Source: JAGOMX01 sp041738135 (lineage in GTDB: Bacteria; Pseudomonadota; Alphaproteobacteria; JAGOMX01). From it: a stretch of DNA of 64,000 nucleotides. The DNA lies in assembly GCA_041738135.1 (NCBI GenBank), contig JBGSQK010000051.1:4755-68754 (forward strand), in the 5' to 3' direction. A model generated the notes under the pieces. The model saw nothing but the letters and a program-made list of their open reading frames with translations. It was not told the origin of the DNA and did not search any database. The position numbers and the translations under genes were made by a program. Shown piece after piece: positions 8,990 to 17,993 of this stretch; positions within the stretch are counted from its first letter, which is position 1; each line of letters opens with the position of its first letter.

Positions 8990-9099
8990 TTATCTACCCT
9001 TGGCCATATCATGGAAAAAGATATCACCCACATGTCAGGACCGAATCGCGTTTTCGCTATTTTAGCAACCGCGTTTTTACTATTATGGTGAACTTTATG
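8990..9099. repeat. Degenerate intergenic repeat, copy 2
   Basis: CCCTTGGCCAT..ATGGAAAA (about 8996-9018) and ACCGCGTTTTTACTATT (from 9068) recur from the gap at 6086-6230. Immediately before the second block is a related unit, ATCGCGTTTTCGCTATT, giving a local tandem. The gap 8849-9122 has no gene. Confidence 0.45.
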
Positions 9100-9122
9100 A
9101 TACACACTCCATTGAAAGGCAT

Positions 9123-9539
9123 TTATTGCTTAACCCATGGATCATAAGTTCCTATACTCCATAGCCTATTCTCCAAGTCTCGACAAGAAAATCCTCTGCC
9201 GCCATAGCTTTCGTCTTTGATGGGAATTTCTATTTTTACACCACTTGCTAATACTTTTTCATATACAGTATCGGCATCTTTTACAGCCAGATAGATACTC
9301 ATGGTTTCAAGACCGCCGATATCATTTGGATGTGTGATATTTTTCGAGAAGGGAGTTTCTAATGTTTGAGTCGAAATCATGATCATACCACCATCCAGTG
9401 TCAATTCTGCATGGGCAATGGTACCATCTGCATTAGAAAAAACGTTGAGCTTGCTAAAACCAAAAACATCACATAACCATACGATAGCTTTTGATGCATC
9501 ATAGTATGCAAGATTCGTTATACACCTGTTCTTAGTCAT
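9123..9539 (-). CDS. VOC-family (glyoxalase/bleomycin-resistance fold) protein
   Basis: The 138-residue protein starts at ATG 9539 behind AAAGGGA. It has the two beta-alpha-beta-beta-beta halves of the VOC superfamily: AIVWLCDVFGFSKL.. with AHAELTLDGGMIMIS, and then IYLAVKDADTVYEKVLASG with GGRGFSCRDLENRLWSIGTY. This PhnB-like or glyoxalase-like group is small and cytoplasmic and binds a metal or a small hydrophobic ligand. The first-half histidine (AHAEL) and second-half acidic residue (RDLE) could bind metal. The substrate is not predictable. It stands alone, facing away from aconitase. Confidence 0.8.
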   Translation of the reverse strand: MTKNRCITNLAYYDASKAIVWLCDVFGFSKLNVFSNADGTIAHAELTLDGGMIMISTQTLETPFSKNITHPNDIGGLETMSIYLAVKDADTVYEKVLASGVKIEIPIKDESYGGRGFSCRDLENRLWSIGTYDPWVKQ

Positions 9540-9722
9540 GAAATATCCCTTTCAAGTTGTAGAAATATGATAAATACTTATCCGTTAAAAATGAATTAAC
9601 TTGCACCTTAGGTCTGAACAGAATTCTCTCCTTACATTTTCCTTCAGTCTTGATCTATACCCGATGATTTTGGTGTGATAGACTGCTGAAAATGTAATGT
9701 ATAAAATGGAGGAATCACCTAC

Positions 9723-12407
9723 ATGTCACGATTTGGAAGAGATCATCTGAAAACCTGCAAAACCTTGAATGTGGCGGGCAAGAGCTTTCGCTATTTCAGC
9801 CTCAAAGCAGCTGAAAGTCAGTTAGGGTCCATTGAAAAGCTGCCTTTTTCATTAAGGGTGTTATTGGAAAATCTATTACGCTATGAGGATGGTCACACCG
9901 TTAGCACGGATGACGTCCAGGCTGTGGTTGACTGGCAGAAGGAAAGAACCAGCACACGCGAAATTGCATTCAGACCCACACGAGTTTTGATGCAGGACTT
10001 TACGGGTGTCCCAGCTGTGGTGGACTTGGCAGCCATGCGGGAAGCCATCAAGACACTGGGCGGTAATCCCGCGCAGATTAACCCCCTATCCCCTGTGGAT
10101 TTGGTCATTGATCACTCCGTGATGGTGGACCGCTTTGCTAATGACGAAGCCTTTGAATTAAATGTGGAATTTGAATACATGCGCAATCGCGAGCGTTACG
10201 CTTTCTTGCGTTGGGGGCAACAATCCTTTGACAATTTCCGTGTGGTTCCTCCGGGAACAGGTATTTGTCATCAGGTAAACCTGGAGTACCTAGGCCAAGT
10301 GGTTTGGCAGAAGGATCAAGATGGGCAAGCTTACGCCTATCCAGACTCCTTAGTGGGAACAGACAGCCACACCACTATGATTAACGGTCTTGCCATCTTA
10401 GGATGGGGCGTTGGCGGTATTGAAGCCGAAGCAGCTATGCTTGGCCAACCTATCTCCATGCTGATTCCAGAAGTGGTTGGCTTTAAGATCACGGGCGCAC
10501 TGAAAGAAGGCACCACAGCAACAGACATGGTTTTGACCGTAACCGAAATGTTACGCAAAAAAGGTGTGGTCGGTAAGTTCGTTGAATTTTATGGCCCCGG
10601 ACTTGATCATTTGACCATCGCTGACAGAGCCACCATTTCCAACATGGCACCCGAATATGGCGCTACCTGTGGCTTTTTCCCCATTGATGAGGAAACTTTG
10701 AGATATCTAAGGTTTACCGGACGCGATGAGAGCACAGCGCAGCTGGTTGAAGCTTACGCCAAAGAACAAAATATGTGGCGCCATGCGGACACACCAGACC
10801 CTGTGTTTACGGACACCCTTTCCTTAGATTTGACACAAGTGGAACCAAGCTTGGCTGGCCCAAAACGCCCTCAAGATAAGATTACATTATCCAAGTCAGT
10901 GGAAGCGCTACACGAAGCCTTGAGTAAGGAAGAAAAGGCCAACCCCGGCAAAGCAACAGTCACCTATAACGATCAGACATTTGAGCTGAGCGATGGAGAT
11001 GTGGTCATTGCAGCGATAACCAGCTGCACGAACACATCCAACCCCTCAGTAATGTTGGGAGCGGGCTTGATGGCACGCAAAGCTTTGAGCAAGGGCTTAA
11101 AATCCAAGCCTTGGGTTAAAACCTCTCTTGCACCTGGCTCGCAAGTAGTAACCGATTACCTCGACAAAGCAGACCTCACTAAGGATCTGGATGAATTAGG
11201 ATTTAATTTAGTGGGTTATGGTTGCACCACATGTATCGGCAACTCGGGCCCCCTACCCGATCCCATTGCAAAAGCAGTGGATGAGAATGACCTGACCGTT
11301 TCTGGCGTGCTTTCCGGTAACCGTAACTTTGAGGGACGCATTCATCCACAAGTGAAGCTGAATTATTTGGCATCGCCTCTATTAGTGGTGGCATACGCTT
11401 TAGCTGGATCCATGAAGGTGGATCTTTATAAAGACCCTCTGGGTCAGGACCAAAATGGCAACGATGTATACTTGAAGGATATATGGCCAACCAATGCTGA
11501 GATTTTGGACAGCGTTGCCAAAAACCTAACGCCAGCCATGTTCACCAAGCGTTACGGCGATGTTTTCAACGGCGATGAGCTATGGCGCAGTCTTTCTGAC
11601 TCACAAAGCATGACCTATGACTGGACGCCGGATAGCACTTATGTGAAGCATCCTCCCTTCTTTGCCAACATGAACAAAGAACCGGATGCCATAAGGGATA
11701 TTTTAGGTGCAAGACCTTTAGCGATCTTGGGCGATAGCGTGACCACAGACCACATCTCGCCAGCGGGCTCCATCAAGGAAAGTAGCCCAGCGGGTGTGTA
11801 CCTAACAGAACATGGCATACCGGTGAGTGAATTTAACTCATACGGCTCACGTCGTGGTAACCACGAAGTCATGATGCGCGGTACATTCGCTAACATTCGC
11901 CTGCGCAACGAAATGGTCCCCATGACCCCAGGTGGCTTTACAAAGCACATGCCTGATAACAAAGCCATGCCCATTTATGATGCGGCTATGCAGTATGAGG
12001 ATGAGGGTACACCTCTGGTGATTGTTGCCGGTAAAGAATACGGCACAGGTTCATCCCGCGACTGGGCTGCTAAGGGTACACGTCTTCTTGGGGTCAAAGC
12101 TGTGATCGCCGAAAGCTTCGAGCGCATTCACCGGTCAAACTTGATCGGCATGGGCGTGCTGCCATTGGTGTTCATGGACGATAACAATCGCATAAAATTG
12201 GGTCTCGATGGTGAGGAAATTTTTGACATCACGGGTCTTGAAGGCGCGTTAAAGCCCGGAATGATCGTTCAATGCAAGATCACCCATTTTGATGGCAAAA
12301 TGTCGACCATTCCATTGCTATGCCGCTTAGATACTCTAGATGAGGTAGAATACTATCGTAACGGCGGCATATTACATTATGTGCTGAGAAAGCTGATTGC
12401 AGCTTAA
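9723..12407 (+). CDS. acnA: Aconitate hydratase A
   Basis: The 894-residue enzyme isomerises citrate and isocitrate in the TCA cycle through a [4Fe-4S] cluster in the cytoplasm. The cluster ligands are present: C435 in SCTNTS and C501 and C504 in YGCTTCIG, the same spacing as in characterised AcnA proteins. DSHTTMINGLAILGWGVGG and EYGTGSSRDWAAKG are aconitase signatures, and length is normal for the AcnA/IRP1 class. Start ATG is preceded by GGAGGA. A perfect intrinsic terminator follows within ten bases of the stop, so it is monocistronic. With the intact enzyme an oxidative TCA cycle is likely retained. Confidence 0.97.
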   Translation: MSRFGRDHLKTCKTLNVAGKSFRYFSLKAAESQLGSIEKLPFSLRVLLENLLRYEDGHTVSTDDVQAVVDWQKERTSTREIAFRPTRVLMQDFTGVPAVVDLAAMREAIKTLGGNPAQINPLSPVDLVIDHSVMVDRFANDEAFELNVEFEYMRNRERYAFLRWGQQSFDNFRVVPPGTGICHQVNLEYLGQVVWQKDQDGQAYAYPDSLVGTDSHTTMINGLAILGWGVGGIEAEAAMLGQPISMLIPEVVGFKITGALKEGTTATDMVLTVTEMLRKKGVVGKFVEFYGPGLDHLTIADRATISNMAPEYGATCGFFPIDEETLRYLRFTGRDESTAQLVEAYAKEQNMWRHADTPDPVFTDTLSLDLTQVEPSLAGPKRPQDKITLSKSVEALHEALSKEEKANPGKATVTYNDQTFELSDGDVVIAAITSCTNTSNPSVMLGAGLMARKALSKGLKSKPWVKTSLAPGSQVVTDYLDKADLTKDLDELGFNLVGYGCTTCIGNSGPLPDPIAKAVDENDLTVSGVLSGNRNFEGRIHPQVKLNYLASPLLVVAYALAGSMKVDLYKDPLGQDQNGNDVYLKDIWPTNAEILDSVAKNLTPAMFTKRYGDVFNGDELWRSLSDSQSMTYDWTPDSTYVKHPPFFANMNKEPDAIRDILGARPLAILGDSVTTDHISPAGSIKESSPAGVYLTEHGIPVSEFNSYGSRRGNHEVMMRGTFANIRLRNEMVPMTPGGFTKHMPDNKAMPIYDAAMQYEDEGTPLVIVAGKEYGTGSSRDWAAKGTRLLGVKAVIAESFERIHRSNLIGMGVLPLVFMDDNNRIKLGLDGEEIFDITGLEGALKPGMIVQCKITHFDGKMSTIPLLCRLDTLDEVEYYRNGGILHYVLRKLIAA

Positions 12408-12414
12408 GCAATCC

Positions 12415-12443
12415 AAATCCCGGCCGAAACGCCGGGATTTTTT
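12415..12443 (+). terminator. Rho-independent terminator of acnA
   Basis: AAATCCCGGC (12415-12424) pairs perfectly with GCCGGGATTT (12431-12440) across a 6-base loop, followed by further Ts. It lies eight bases past the aconitase stop. Confidence 0.9.
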
Positions 12444-12510
12444 ATTACTGCCCAACCCTGGCACGGTAATTGCATATGAATAATGCACAGTTATTGTGAC
12501 AGGGAAAACA

Positions 12511-12867
12511 ATGAAATATAAACTTCTAGCACTCTTATGCTTAACATTCTCGCTCGGCGGCTGCGGTCCTTGGCTCAATGACGTCTTCTATAAATCTGAT
12601 CGTTTACAAGAACGCGACTGGGCTGCTTATGGTAAGCGATTCAACCCTCCTGAAGTTTATTGTTACAAAACCCTAGGTAGTGCCGATTGTTACGGGTATC
12701 CTCAACCAGCCCGAGAAGGACAGTTAATTGAATATTATTTGCCGCCTCAGCCGGCTCCTCTATTGATTAATGACTGGTGGCCCCCAACCGAATGCAATAT
12801 AGTAAGGCAAGAAACGATCATTGATATGAGGCCGCTACCGCTTACGCCTGCTAATGCTGAATATTAA
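12511..12867 (+). CDS. Small putative lipoprotein
   Basis: From the ATG at 12511 (AGGGAAAA upstream) the product is 118 residues. MKYKLLALLCLTFSLGGC ends in a lipobox (LGGC), so it should be lipid-modified and held in the inner or outer membrane. The mature part is tyrosine- and proline-rich with the segment YCYKTLGSADCYGYPQP, a pattern seen in uncharacterised alphaproteobacterial lipoproteins. Two cysteines in that segment may form a disulfide. The 3' end overlaps the convergent tatD gene by 17 bases. Function unknown. Confidence 0.8.
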   Translation: MKYKLLALLCLTFSLGGCGPWLNDVFYKSDRLQERDWAAYGKRFNPPEVYCYKTLGSADCYGYPQPAREGQLIEYYLPPQPAPLLINDWWPPTECNIVRQETIIDMRPLPLTPANAEY

Positions 12868-13624
12868 ATAGTCGTTCGAAATTTGTGGTTGTTGCTGCGG
12901 CAAGTTCGTCCATAGCAACGCTTTTCAGCTCAGCTACTTTTTGCGCCGTGTGTATCATGAAGCTGGGCTCATTACGTTTTCCACGCTTGGGAACTGGCGC
13001 CAAATAAGGAGCATCCGTTTCTACCAATAACCTGTCCAGTGGCACGGTCATAACCGTATCCCGAATACCTTGAGCTTTGTTAAAGGTTACAATACCTGAA
13101 ATAGAAATGTAAAAGCCAAGTTCCAGAGACTGTTCAGCCAGCCACTGAGAACCACTGAAGCAATGAATAACGCCCGTAATATTCCCTCTCTCCTCTTTTA
13201 GCATAGCGATTGTGTCTTCTTCTGCATCACGTGTATGCACGATCAGAGGAAGACCAGTTTCTTTGGCTAAACGAATATGACTTTTAAAGGCCTCCTGCTG
13301 TTCAGCCTTAGGGCTGTGCTCATAGTAATAATCAAGCCCCGTCTCGCCCAAACCGATCACTTTGTCGAATTGAGTGAAATGCTTGAGCCTTTCATACAAA
13401 TCACCCTGCTCCACCGCCTCTTTCGCCTCATGGGGATGCACGCCAACCGTACACCACAATTCATCCCTTGAGTTCGCCAAATCCAATATGGCCTGAGCTT
13501 CCTTCAACTCCGTGCAGATGGTCAACATCTTCATGATCCCAACGTCCTTAGCTCGCTGGATCACCAGATCAAAATCATCGCCGAAATCATCGTAGTTTAA
13601 GTGACAGTGACTGTCGATTAACAT
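12851..13624 (-). CDS. tatD: TatD-family metal-dependent hydrolase/deoxyribonuclease
   Basis: The 257-residue protein shows all TatD metal-site motifs of the amidohydrolase-like TIM barrel: DSHCHLNY at the N-terminus, GLGETGLDYYY near residue 92, HTRDAEED, HCFSGS and ETDAPYLAP. TatD proteins are 3'-5' exonucleases or deoxyribonucleases of the cytoplasm. Often it follows metG in alphaproteobacteria; here a palindromic repeat lies upstream instead. Length is normal. Confidence 0.93.
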   Translation of the reverse strand: MLIDSHCHLNYDDFGDDFDLVIQRAKDVGIMKMLTICTELKEAQAILDLANSRDELWCTVGVHPHEAKEAVEQGDLYERLKHFTQFDKVIGLGETGLDYYYEHSPKAEQQEAFKSHIRLAKETGLPLIVHTRDAEEDTIAMLKEERGNITGVIHCFSGSQWLAEQSLELGFYISISGIVTFNKAQGIRDTVMTVPLDRLLVETDAPYLAPVPKRGKRNEPSFMIHTAQKVAELKSVAMDELAAATTTNFERLFNIQH

Positions 13625-13650
13625 GGTTGTTTCCTTAAGGAATGACTATT

Positions 13651-13916
13651 CCTGGGGCTTTGCCCCAGACCCCAGGATATTTAAGAAAATGATAAGGTCG
13701 TTCGATTTTTTTTAGTCGAGGGGCCATTATAGCCCCCTCTCCTTACCATTTTGTGGTCATCGCCGTCCCCGGCTGTACCACAGATATATTATTACGATCG
13801 GAGAGAAGAAAATTCAAATTAATAATTTAACAAAACCATATGAAAGTAAATTAAGTACCATACACAGCCTTACCATTTCAATAAATATCCCGGGGTCCAA
13901 GGGGCAGAGCCCCTTA
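13651..13916. repeat. 266-bp long-inverted-repeat element (MITE- or RPE-like)
   Basis: About 47 bases at the left end (13651-13697: GGGGCTTTGCCCC, ACCCCAGGATATTTA, then TAAGG) recur inverted at 13868-13916 (GGGGCTCTGCCCC, ACCCCGGGATATTTA, TAAGG), with scattered differences. The outermost part of each arm is itself a small hairpin. Inside lie two more palindromes, GAGGGGC..GCCCCCTC and TGTGGT..ACCACA. It contains no ORF and fills the gap between tatD and ymdB. The GGGGCTCTGCCCC-ACCCC type of end recurs as a palindromic repeat in many proteobacterial genomes. Confidence 0.8.
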
Positions 13917-13920
13917 AAAA

Positions 13921-14739
13921 TCAAGCCAGTGACTGACTCAAAACCCCACCCACACGAATAGGCGTGATCCTCTCCGCAAGCCCCGTATCATCATTGATCT
14001 CAACCAAGGTCCCACACAAAGTCGCTTCACCTTCCGCAGGCTCCATCTTCATTTCTACTAACTTACCTAAGAATTTAGCCAGCGGTACTTTCTTATCCAT
14101 ACCAATGACCGAGTTGTAAACACCACACATACCAGCATCGGTCTGATAAGCCGTACCGTTAGGCAAAATCATATGATCAGCGGTAGGCACATGCGTATGC
14201 GTACCCACCACCAGTGACACACGTCCATCCAAGAAATGCCCCATGGCCATTTTCTCACTAGTCGCCTCGCCATGAAAATCAAGCATGATACCGGCGATAT
14301 TCTTTTGCGACAGGGAAACCGACTCCATCACTAGCTCAATGGCTTGGAAAGGACAATCCACTTGATCTGGCATATAAAGGCGCGCCAGCGCATGAAGAAC
14401 GATAAAGTTACGACCATCTTTAAGTTTATGTATGCCAATCCCAGAACCAGGCAGTTTTTTGTTGGAATAGTTCATAGGACGCAGCAAACGCTTTTCTTGC
14501 GTAATGTAAGACACCACGTCCTTCTGCCGCCACACATGATTACCAGTGGTAATCACGTCAATACCCGCCTCGAAGAATGACTTACCGATGGTCCCAGTTA
14601 TGCCAAAGCCACCGGCTGAGTTCTCACCGTTGACCACAACCACATCCAGTTCATACTTTTCTCGCAAGAGAGGAATTTGTTTTAATACAACGTCGCGACC
14701 AGAACGGCCTACCACGTCACCACAAAATAATAGTTTCAT
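13921..14739 (-). CDS. ymdB: YmdB-family metallophosphoesterase
   Basis: The 272-residue protein has the TIGR00282/YmdB motifs GDVVGRSGRD, NGENSAGGFG, TTGNHVW, DFHGEATSEK and VGTHTHVPTAD, which supply the dinuclear metal ligands. Bacterial homologues hydrolyse 2',3'-cyclic nucleotides and affect RNA turnover. The start ATG overlaps the stop of the upstream formyl-THF cyclo-ligase gene by one base (TAATG), an order conserved in alphaproteobacteria. Its 3' end lies directly against the palindromic repeat. Confidence 0.92.
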   Translation of the reverse strand: MKLLFCGDVVGRSGRDVVLKQIPLLREKYELDVVVVNGENSAGGFGITGTIGKSFFEAGIDVITTGNHVWRQKDVVSYITQEKRLLRPMNYSNKKLPGSGIGIHKLKDGRNFIVLHALARLYMPDQVDCPFQAIELVMESVSLSQKNIAGIMLDFHGEATSEKMAMGHFLDGRVSLVVGTHTHVPTADHMILPNGTAYQTDAGMCGVYNSVIGMDKKVPLAKFLGKLVEMKMEPAEGEATLCGTLVEINDDTGLAERITPIRVGGVLSQSLA

Positions 14740-15323
14740 TACACTTCCGCTTTATATACTTGAGACTCCGTCACAACAAAATCAAGTTGCTCGTCAAAGG
14801 ACTCGTTAGCTAATCTATCTATACGTTGCATATCATAAGCAACGCCAATTGCCAAAACATTCCTCTGGGCTCGGGCATTTTCAAGGGTACGATCAAAGTG
14901 CCCTTTTCCATATCCCAGGCGATGGCATCTGGAATCAAATGCCAACAAAGGCACAAAATAAAGGTCTGGCTGAACTATGGGGGCCGATTCGGGAGCCTCT
15001 TTCACATTATAAGTACCCGTCACCAATTCTTTACTAGAACTAACCATGCGAAAAGACAAACTTTTGTCATGCTCCACACGCGGATAAGCTATCACGTGAC
15101 CTTCGTCCTGTAGGAAGAAATTCAGCAATCGCACATTTTGTTCATCATCTCGCGGATAATATGTGCCAATAACAAAATTTTTCGGAAACAGGAAATAACT
15201 TTGAACGCGCTCCACCAGATGAATAGCTATGTGTTCTTGCGTTTCTTCACTTAAACTTGCCACATATTGACGACGCCTCTGAAGAGCGGTTTTTCTGATG
15301 GACTCTTTATCACTTACCTCCAA
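14739..15323 (-). CDS. 5-formyltetrahydrofolate cyclo-ligase
   Basis: The 194-residue enzyme converts 5-formyl-THF to 5,10-methenyl-THF with ATP. Diagnostic parts are RKTALQRRRQYVASL near the start, IGTYYPRDDEQNV, and the C-terminal block VPLLAFDSRCHRLGYGKGHFDRTLE with Gly-rich phosphate-binding residues. No good ATG exists; a TTG at 15323 is the most upstream start and overlaps the cytochrome gene by 10 bases, so the exact start is uncertain. In many proteobacteria this gene lies next to 6S RNA, which I do not see here. Confidence 0.92.
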   Translation of the reverse strand: MEVSDKESIRKTALQRRRQYVASLSEETQEHIAIHLVERVQSYFLFPKNFVIGTYYPRDDEQNVRLLNFFLQDEGHVIAYPRVEHDKSLSFRMVSSSKELVTGTYNVKEAPESAPIVQPDLYFVPLLAFDSRCHRLGYGKGHFDRTLENARAQRNVLAIGVAYDMQRIDRLANESFDEQLDFVVTESQVYKAEV

Positions 15324-15856
15324 AATAACATCCTATTCATGACGTTATCTTTGCGAATAAAATGATGATACAACGCTGCCAATACATGAAGAGATAGAAT
15401 AGCAATCACGTAATAAGGTAGATTCACATGGATGAAATGCGTTGCCGTTCCTAGTGGAGACGGTCCTTTCCCTAGATCAGGTAAAGTGAAATACCCAAAC
15501 ATATCGATTGGATGCCCGTTCAGAACAGACATCAAGTAGCCAGTGATTGGCATAATCACCATAAAGAAATAAAGCGCATAGAAAACCACATTGGATGTTT
15601 TTTTCTGCCAGTTGGGCAGTTCCACAGGAAGCTGCGTTTTAGTTTCGAACAATCGCCAAATAATCCTCAAAAGAACCAATCCAAGCACAACCATACCCAG
15701 CGCCTTATGGAAATCATACAGAAAAATCTTAAACACCTTATCGGTCAAAGACGTCATAAACAAGCCCACGGCCAGAAGAAGAATGAATAAAACAGCAATA
15801 AGCCAATGAAATGTTTTAGCAATAAATCCATAGGCAGCATTTGTACTTCTGATCAT
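15314..15856 (-). CDS. Cytochrome b561-type protein 1
   Basis: A 180-residue membrane protein with four hydrophobic segments and the prokaryotic cytochrome b561 layout. Candidate haem ligands are H17 (KTFHW) and H50 (YDFHKALG), plus histidines in HFIHVNL and SLHVLAALYHH near the C-terminus. These proteins pass electrons between quinol and acceptors such as superoxide at the inner membrane. The next gene upstream, 15923-16465, is a paralog; both end with RKDN..RML.W. It overlaps the formyl-THF cyclo-ligase start. Confidence 0.92.
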   Translation of the reverse strand: MIRSTNAAYGFIAKTFHWLIAVLFILLLAVGLFMTSLTDKVFKIFLYDFHKALGMVVLGLVLLRIIWRLFETKTQLPVELPNWQKKTSNVVFYALYFFMVIMPITGYLMSVLNGHPIDMFGYFTLPDLGKGPSPLGTATHFIHVNLPYYVIAILSLHVLAALYHHFIRKDNVMNRMLFWR

Positions 15857-15922
15857 TTAGGAGCCCTCGCATTATTATTACTAATCATTCTACGCGAGAG
15901 CTGAAATAGATTCAAGCGACTC

Positions 15923-16465
15923 CTACCCCCAAGGCAACATGCGACGTAAGATGTTATCTTTGCGGAAAAAATGATGATAAAGGGCAGCAAGGACATGGAG
16001 ACTGATAATGCTAATGAAGACATAGGGCAAGTACGTGTGCAACAGATATGAGACACCCGCAACCAGACCTGGCTCCTCCGCCATAGCTGGAATTGTAAAG
16101 AGTCCATAGAAATTAACCGGATGCCCAGTCATGAGCGACATCAACAAACCTGAAACGGGAAATACCACCATTAAGGTCAAAAGCGCATAATGCGTCCAAC
16201 GAGCTGCTATCTGCTGCCATGCAGGCATATCCTTAGGAAGGCCCGGAACTTCATTGGTGCGCCGCCAATAGACCCGAAATAAGACCAATACCAGGACGAC
16301 CGTACCGGTTGCCTTGTGTAGATCATAAAAATACCATTTGTCACCCCCATTTGGCAGACTAACCATATATAGCCCCACACCAAGAAGAGTTATAATGAGC
16401 AATGCGACAGTCCAATGCAATGTTTTCGCTATTATCCCATATGATGAATTGGTATTTTTAAGCAT
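15923..16465 (-). CDS. Cytochrome b561-type protein 2
   Basis: From the ATG at 16465 (AGGGATGG upstream) the product is 180 residues and parallels its neighbour: AKTLHW, YDLHKATG, LLHTYLPY and SLHVLAALYHHFFRKDN provide the four-helix bundle and haem-ligating histidines. The ORF extends upstream to 16543, but that extension lacks conserved residues. Tandem duplication of cybB-like genes suggests different partners or expression conditions. Role as quinol oxidase/electron shuttle is from the family. Confidence 0.92.
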   Translation of the reverse strand: MLKNTNSSYGIIAKTLHWTVALLIITLLGVGLYMVSLPNGGDKWYFYDLHKATGTVVLVLVLFRVYWRRTNEVPGLPKDMPAWQQIAARWTHYALLTLMVVFPVSGLLMSLMTGHPVNFYGLFTIPAMAEEPGLVAGVSYLLHTYLPYVFISIISLHVLAALYHHFFRKDNILRRMLPWG

Positions 16466-16665
16466 GTGGCCATCCCTTTTATTATTGTTATTAAATTCCA
16501 CTCTACTCGAAGTTGGCCACACATTCAACGTAAACCCATACACCCAATGATGGCTAAAAAATCAAAGGATTGTTTTTTTCTTCGCCATATGATTAGGTAA
16601 TCGTTTATACTAACAACAAAGCGGAACCCTCATGGGTTCAGGTGCATGTAAAAATGCGGGGTACC

Positions 16666-17970
16666 ATGGCTAAAAATGCAGCAATCGCTAAAAACAACAC
16701 ACCTACCTTAGGTGGCGCCCGCGCTTGGTTTATGGTTGGCTGTGGCGGTATATTTTACTGCTACCAGTTTATCCTGCGCGTTTTGCCGAACGTTTTGAAC
16801 GATGAGATCATGACAGCTTTTGCCATAGATGCAGGCGCCTTTGGCCTCATCGTCGGCTTTTACTACTGGGCTTATTCTGGCCTACAGATCCCCCTTGGCA
16901 TCACCATGGATAAATTCGGCCCCAGACGCCTGTTATCCATAGCTGGTTTCATTTGTGGCATAGCTTGTTTCATATTCTCCATGACCACAAATATCTATGT
17001 TGCTGGTTTTGCCAGGTTCATGATGGGCATGGGCGCCGCTTGCGGCTTTTTGGGAACCATCAAACTGGGCACTCTCTGGTTTCCACCCCATAAAATCGGC
17101 AACGTGATTGCCCTGACCATGATTTTTGGCACCTCAGGCGCCGCGTTGGGCGGCCCGCCCTTGAGTTACTTAACGGACGTGCTTGGCTGGCAAGCGTCCC
17201 TCCAATTCTTAGGCGTGGTGGGCCTAGTCATCGGCACAGTCATATTTATCTTTGTCCGCAACACCCCTTCCGGTGACATGCCACCTAAAATCTACGAAAA
17301 GGATGAGCATGCATTCAGCGGCTTCAAACGAGTCGTAAAATCGCCACAAGCATGGCTCATTTCGGGCTTTAGTATGCTCATGTATGCACCGCTCATTATA
17401 ATGGGCGATGCCTGGTGCGTGCCATTTATAGAAAACATATATACCATAGATGAAAAACTAGCTGCCACCATCCACACGAGCCTCTTCATAGGCGCCGCCT
17501 TAGGAAGCCCCTTCTTTACCAGCCTTTCCGATAGACTATTGAGCAGGCGAATCCCCATGATGCTGGGCGCCCTGGTATCTTTGGGCGTTTACATGCTCAT
17601 CGTATTTGGCAACAACATCCCCCTACCCTTCATGTACGTGCTATTCTTCTTAGCCGGCTTTTGCTACACCGCAAAATGCCTCTGCTTTGCCAGCATGACC
17701 GAGATCATGCCACCCTCAGCCAGCGGTGTCAGTGTTGGCTTCAGCAACATGATCGTCATGGCCTTTGGCGCTATCTTTCACCCAATGATCGGAGCCATGC
17801 TGGATTTCAGCTGGAACGGCCTGGTCGTTGAAGGCAGACCCATCTACGGGGAACTAGATTATCGTTTCGCCATGAGCGTTATACCCATATGCCTAGCGCT
17901 GTCATTGTTCCTCGTAGGATTCATCAAAGAAACCCACCCGGGCCGGCCGGATAGATTGAGTAATCGGTAA
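16666..17970 (+). CDS. MFS transporter
   Basis: About 434 residues from the ATG at 16666 (GGGG four bases upstream; in-frame starts at 16642 and 16654 precede it). Twelve hydrophobic segments and an MFS motif A (GITMDKFGPRRLLSIAG) after TM2 are visible. The order and short cytoplasmic loop (GFKRVVKSPQAW) resemble anion/sugar-phosphate or nitrate-type MFS carriers common in intracellular alphaproteobacteria and gammaproteobacteria. Substrate unknown. The C-terminus HPGRPDRLSNR is cytoplasmic. Confidence 0.85.
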   Translation: MAKNAAIAKNNTPTLGGARAWFMVGCGGIFYCYQFILRVLPNVLNDEIMTAFAIDAGAFGLIVGFYYWAYSGLQIPLGITMDKFGPRRLLSIAGFICGIACFIFSMTTNIYVAGFARFMMGMGAACGFLGTIKLGTLWFPPHKIGNVIALTMIFGTSGAALGGPPLSYLTDVLGWQASLQFLGVVGLVIGTVIFIFVRNTPSGDMPPKIYEKDEHAFSGFKRVVKSPQAWLISGFSMLMYAPLIIMGDAWCVPFIENIYTIDEKLAATIHTSLFIGAALGSPFFTSLSDRLLSRRIPMMLGALVSLGVYMLIVFGNNIPLPFMYVLFFLAGFCYTAKCLCFASMTEIMPPSASGVSVGFSNMIVMAFGAIFHPMIGAMLDFSWNGLVVEGRPIYGELDYRFAMSVIPICLALSLFLVGFIKETHPGRPDRLSNR

Positions 17971-17993
17971 AGTCCCTTATTAATTGAATAGAA

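Noticed and set aside
15857..15922. 6S RNA near the formyl-THF cyclo-ligase gene
   Set aside because: The cyclo-ligase gene is preceded by cytochrome b561 genes with overlap, leaving no room or 6S-like fold.
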